A stretch of 64,000 nt of DNA from Berghia stephanieae. Lineage: Eukaryota > Mollusca > Gastropoda > Nudibranchia > Aeolidiidae. Shown here piece by piece: positions 62,461 to 64,000 of this stretch. The translations under genes were made by a program, and so were the position numbers. The DNA is taken from the NCBI GenBank assembly GCA_034508935.3, contig CM067442.1, forward strand, positions 87,664,948 to 87,728,947, given 5' to 3'. The notes under the pieces are model-generated. The model did not search any database, was not told where the DNA came from, and worked only from the letters and a program-made list of their open reading frames with translations. The number at the start of each line of letters is the position of its first letter. The first letter of the stretch is position 1.

Positions 62461-62853
62461 TTGTTTATTTTGTTTTTTTTTCTTTCTTGTTTTGCTTTTT
62501 CCCCCTAATTCTTGCAGATATATTTAATTCACTGAAGTCTTGATTTTATGCATATTTGTCTCTATCTCAGGAAAAGCTTTTGATAAAGGCAGAGTTTAAA
62601 AACAACTCATCTATAGACATATATTATAACATTTATTATATATATTGGTCTTTGCAATTACTATGTCATAAATTTGGAATATTTGGTCACTTTTTTCAGT
62701 ACATTTGAAAACTAGATTTAATTTCTTTTTTTTTTTTTTGAAATTTTAAAATTTTTTATATGTTTGTTGTTCAGTGGCATGACAGGGACAAAAATGATTT
62801 TGCTAACAAGGTATTGAAAGGATTGAGATCGGTACTAGTCAACTTCACACCAC
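45131..62853 (+). CDS. COQ6: COQ6, ubiquinone biosynthesis FAD monooxygenase (5' part; 8 exons seen)
   Basis: Flavoprotein hydroxylase that modifies the ring in coenzyme Q synthesis, in the mitochondrial CoQ complex on the matrix side of the inner membrane. Exons: 45131-45305, 50883-51017, 51690-51748, 52291-52551, 55747-55854, 58129-58191, 59129-59236, 62775-62853. All have AG/GT borders, phases agree, and the joined frame is open for about 329 residues. The start ([19 protein letters not shown]) is basic and lacks acidic residues, as in a mitochondrial presequence. [15 protein letters not shown] (exon 1) is the FAD-binding Rossmann motif, [12 protein letters not shown] (exon 5) the conserved DG motif, and [18 protein letters not shown] (exon 6) a clear COQ6 family match. 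The last part, with the GD...H second FAD motif, lies beyond the window. No frame break was found. Introns carry many insertions. Confidence 0.94.
45555..45642 (+). repeat. 34-bp tandem repeat, about 2.6 units
   Basis: Unit begins 'tcaattgccaaggaccttg' and contains 'ttgacaattgtcaa', a near-perfect palindrome. Related words (ccttggcaattgac) recur at 46440-46472. Confidence 0.8.
46575..46970 (-). mobile_element. LINE C-terminal tail fragments, minus strand
   Basis: Minus-strand translation gives [17 protein letters not shown] followed by QQRRGR and, after a change of frame, HDSLYKTVL and EKANDRD. These resemble the end of LINE reverse transcriptases ('HDSLxKTVLxGxxxGxRxRGRQ...W...DRxxW'). Two partial units occur here ('ggccttctctatcaa' at about 46639 and 46811). 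Confidence 0.55.
46950..46976 (+). pseudogene. Partial copy A of the end of COQ6 exon 1
   Basis: The bases atttctggtggggggatgg and the following ttggagc match exon 1 (about 45269-45294). The match then stops. It is preceded by 'cttgccag', an acceptor-like sequence. Confidence 0.65.
48132..48210 (+). pseudogene. Partial copy B of COQ6 exon 1 end, donor site and intron start
   Basis: Reads 'tggttggaactgccatgac' then 'ttgctcacttggtaaac', matching exon 1 and the working donor at 45306. The match continues into the intron ('ctacgtcctctcctcacct') and leads into a CT array just as the true copy does. It lacks the 5' part of the exon. Confidence 0.8.
48300..48495 (-). mobile_element. LINE C-terminal tail fragment, minus strand (between exon-1 copies B and C)
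   Basis: Same sequence as at 46800-46950 (shared words 'ccattcatgtccttggtgtt' and 'agaactgtcttgtacaagct'), between a CT array and exon-1 copy C. Confidence 0.6.
48499..48590 (+). pseudogene. Partial copy C of COQ6 exon 1 end, donor site and intron start
   Basis: Starts 'atttctggtgggggatgg' after the acceptor-like 'taccag'. It continues through the Gly-rich FAD-motif codons, 'ttgctcacttggtaaac' and the intron start, then passes into a CT array. One G fewer than in the true exon would change the frame. Confidence 0.8.
48765..48985 (-). mobile_element. LINE C-terminal tail fragment, minus strand (third site)
   Basis: Minus-strand frame reads [20 protein letters not shown] and then [14 protein letters not shown], again resembling the end of a LINE reverse transcriptase. 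It follows exon-1 copy C and its CT array, as at the other sites. Confidence 0.6.
52742..54932 (+). mobile_element. piggyBac-family DNA transposon, degenerate, in COQ6 intron 4
   Basis: Pieces of a piggyBac (PGBD) transposase appear in order in several frames. An acidic N-terminus starts [20 protein letters not shown] (from 52978), followed by [15 protein letters not shown], then [11 protein letters not shown], then [18 protein letters not shown] with ACGTIR, then [13 protein letters not shown], then [19 protein letters not shown], and a C-terminal cysteine-rich end ([14 protein letters not shown]). The first and third catalytic aspartates (in LDKAM and WKDKR) are present. The second position, usually in 'FDNFF', reads YEKFF. 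The ends share CCCTTAA (right end GCGCTTAAGGG followed by TTAA at 54929). The left TTAA is degraded. Several frame changes make it inactive. Confidence 0.85.
54936..55507 (+). repeat. Tandem copy of the piggyBac 3' end
   Basis: Repeats 54365-54934 (C-terminal coding part, 3' untranslated part and right end) with about two one-base length differences in A runs and at least one substitution. The second copy also ends GCGCTTAAGGGTTAA. Confidence 0.92.
56932..58093 (+). mobile_element. pogo/Tigger element with a CENP-B-type DNA-binding remnant, in COQ6 intron 5
   Basis: Ends CAGTAAAATTACTTTAAACC and 'agtttaaagtaattctactg' are inverse, flanked by TA (56930-56931, 58094-58095). The 'taaaccgaaa' word is repeated inside both arms. 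Around 57702-57845 two frames give [18 protein letters not shown] and [18 protein letters not shown], the N-terminal helix-turn-helix of CENP-B/Tigger transposases. The catalytic part is missing. A long G run lies at 57214-57238. It sits immediately before COQ6 exon 6. Confidence 0.85.
58340..58770 (+). mobile_element. Old diverged copy of the 0.53-kb SINE-like family, in COQ6 intron 6
   Basis: Keeps scattered landmarks in order: 'gagagggaaacaatac', 'gcatttgactgtatccctttt', 'gggatcctgtgac', 'tgaatctacttctg', 'tttgtcttag', 'ccttcttactggtgcag'. The 3' hairpin is lost. Confidence 0.6.
59280..59390 (-). mobile_element. Short LINE reverse-transcriptase tail relic, minus strand
   Basis: Minus-strand reading gives [10 protein letters not shown] and related words that resemble 'WFGHVTRxDG', a LINE C-terminal signature, in mixed frames. 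Very small. Confidence 0.35.
59840..62330 (+). mobile_element. 5'-truncated LINE (CR1/L2/Rex-like) in COQ6 intron 7
   Basis: Starts inside the endonuclease ([20 protein letters not shown]), then [12 protein letters not shown] and a linker ([20 protein letters not shown]). The reverse transcriptase follows: [37 protein letters not shown] (catalytic Asp pair intact) and [16 protein letters not shown]. After a frame change comes [20 protein letters not shown] and the end [14 protein letters not shown]. An in-frame TGA at 60414-60416 and shifts near 60000 and in the T run near 61625 break the frame. The 3' end 'gggatgcaataaagt' runs into an ATT array, typical of these LINEs. Intactness over 2 kb suggests moderate age. 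Confidence 0.88.
62284..62330 (+). repeat. ATT microsatellite at the LINE 3' end
   Basis: (ATT)n directly after 'aataaagt', the usual 3' tail of this LINE type. Confidence 0.9.
62376..62456. repeat. AT microsatellite in COQ6 intron 7
   Basis: Uninterrupted (AT)n of about 80 bases. It is self-complementary and so able to form a cruciform. Confidence 0.93.
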
Positions 62854-62929
62854 GTGAGTGTCAATTTTGTAGCTCGTCTTCTCCATTAAAATGTTTTTAT
62901 TAGAAAAAGATAAACAAAACAAACAGGGG

Positions 62930-63030
62930 ACATGACAGGGACAGAAATGATTTTGCTAACAAGGTATTGAAAGGATTGACATTGATACTAGTCAACTTCA
63001 CACCTCATAGTGACAATTTTGTAGCAAACA
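62930..63030 (+). pseudogene. Partial duplicate of COQ6 exon 8
   Basis: 'catgacagggacagaaatga' and the following 'ttttgctaacaaggtattga' repeat exon 8 (62775-62853) with a handful of changes. Homology continues a few bases past the donor site ('gtgacaattttgtagc'). The donor GT context is altered and the frame meets an early TGA, so it is not a usable exon. Confidence 0.85.
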
Positions 63031-63296
63031 AAAAAAAACAACAACAAAAAACAGGAGACATGATGCTATTATTAGCACACAACACTGAGCATGGTGAAAA
63101 CATGGAATTTTAAGCTACAAATGTGCCTATCAGGCTGTGCCAAAAGGATATTGGAAACATTATGCAAGTGAATTGCGTTTAAATCACTATCACAGAAACG
63201 ATTTTGGAATGTTTTTGTTTCTAGTTATCAAATTATTGTTTTATCATAGCGAGCAATTGTCAACTTTAAGGGTTGATCGACTTGTCCACACTATGT

Positions 63297-64000
63297 CATA
63301 TATATATATTATATATATATATATATATAATATATTAACACATTCATATATCAATTATTTCAAGTATAATTATGATCAACCTCTACAATATTGTTTCGAG
63401 CATTCACTCTCATCAGGAAGTCAATGTAGATTGTTGTGTTTATTTCGGTTGGCATCTTACTTTTTTGACAGTTACACCTCAGACACATCAAAACAAGAAA
63501 TATACATAGGCCTCACAGTGTTCATTCAAAACCAGATAAAAACCTGCATAAATCTTCCTTCAAAAACATATACAAACAACATTCTACTACACTGCTGTTG
63601 TTTTTAAAAACACAGTATATGCAGTGTTAACCAAATAGTACATACTGTGTTCTTTAATAAAACGCAGTACACTAAGCGAACACATTTGGAACCTCAAAGA
63701 AAAAAACATACAACACAGCATTACATGGAAAACCATCTCCAGAGCACAGTTGTACTCCCCCTCATCTAAGATTTGCAACCTCTGCTTGGAAGAAAAATTC
63801 TACATCATCATAATACTGAACCTGGCAACACTGAACAGAAGAAATAAACTTACATCTTCATGCAGACATAGAAACAAAAACCTTTTATATAATTATGAAC
63901 AACCATAACTGCGAAGACGAAAACGTGCAATGCCAACGGAAATAAACACAACAATCTACTTTCAGTTTCTGATTAGAACAAATGCTCGAAACAATATTGT
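63297..64000 (+). mobile_element. Penelope-like retroelement fragment at the right edge
   Basis: The word 'acaatattgtttcgagcatt' at 63389-63408 is repeated in inverse orientation at the very end of the window. Between them the translation carries IYIGLT, the start of a GIY-YIG endonuclease, and then STLSEHIWNLKEKNIQHSI and ICNLCLEEKFYI, with CRHRNK near the end. These match the endonuclease tail of Penelope-like elements. An AT array precedes it. The element is broken and continues beyond the window. Confidence 0.7.

Overview
This window looks like animal nuclear DNA, most likely from a marine invertebrate. A lophotrochozoan such as a mollusc is my best guess, but nothing in the sequence fixes the clade. 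The signs are spliced genes with GT-AG introns, AT-rich introns, many mono-, di- and trinucleotide arrays, and a dense mix of DNA transposons, LINE remnants and SINE-like repeats. There are three protein-coding genes, and I see no bacterial-type operon, CRISPR array, rRNA gene or intact tRNA gene. Layout: 1-1640 is repeat DNA (a large fold-back element with tRNA-like boxes in both arms, a small hairpin, and a LINE 3' fragment). 1927-23589 (+) is the complete coding part of exportin-1 (XPO1/CRM1), with 24 coding exons and about 1070 residues. 23590-31896 is the convergent intergenic space, with 3' untranslated sequence and copies of a 0.53 kb SINE-like family. 31897-44918 (-) is a FAM161 gene (ciliary/centrosomal, ancestor-type of vertebrate FAM161A and FAM161B) with 5 coding exons. 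One of its introns carries a nest of transposons of about 6.5 kb. 45131 to beyond the right part of the window (+) is COQ6 (mitochondrial ubiquinone-biosynthesis monooxygenase), with 8 exons seen and the 3' part lying beyond the window. Its introns hold CT arrays, copies of its own exon 1, a piggyBac element, a pogo/Tigger element, a LINE, and a Penelope-like fragment at the right edge. The three proteins do not share a pathway: XPO1 exports cargo from the nucleus, FAM161 acts at the ciliary base and microtubules, and COQ6 acts in the mitochondrial CoQ complex. Their order is nevertheless informative. From general knowledge of the human genome, XPO1 neighbours FAM161A on chromosome 2, while COQ6 is head-to-head with FAM161B on chromosome 14. 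Here one FAM161 gene sits between XPO1 and COQ6, as expected if this is the linkage that existed before vertebrate genome duplication. FAM161 and COQ6 start codons are 212 bp apart, which suggests a shared two-way promoter. Two cautions apply. XPO1 and FAM161 each carry two small frame breaks in otherwise strongly conserved coding sequence, all at homopolymer runs or short mononucleotide stretches. This points to consensus errors in the assembly rather than dead genes. There are also several local duplications that contain pieces of exons (XPO1 exon 10, COQ6 exons 1 and 8), which gene predictors may misread.
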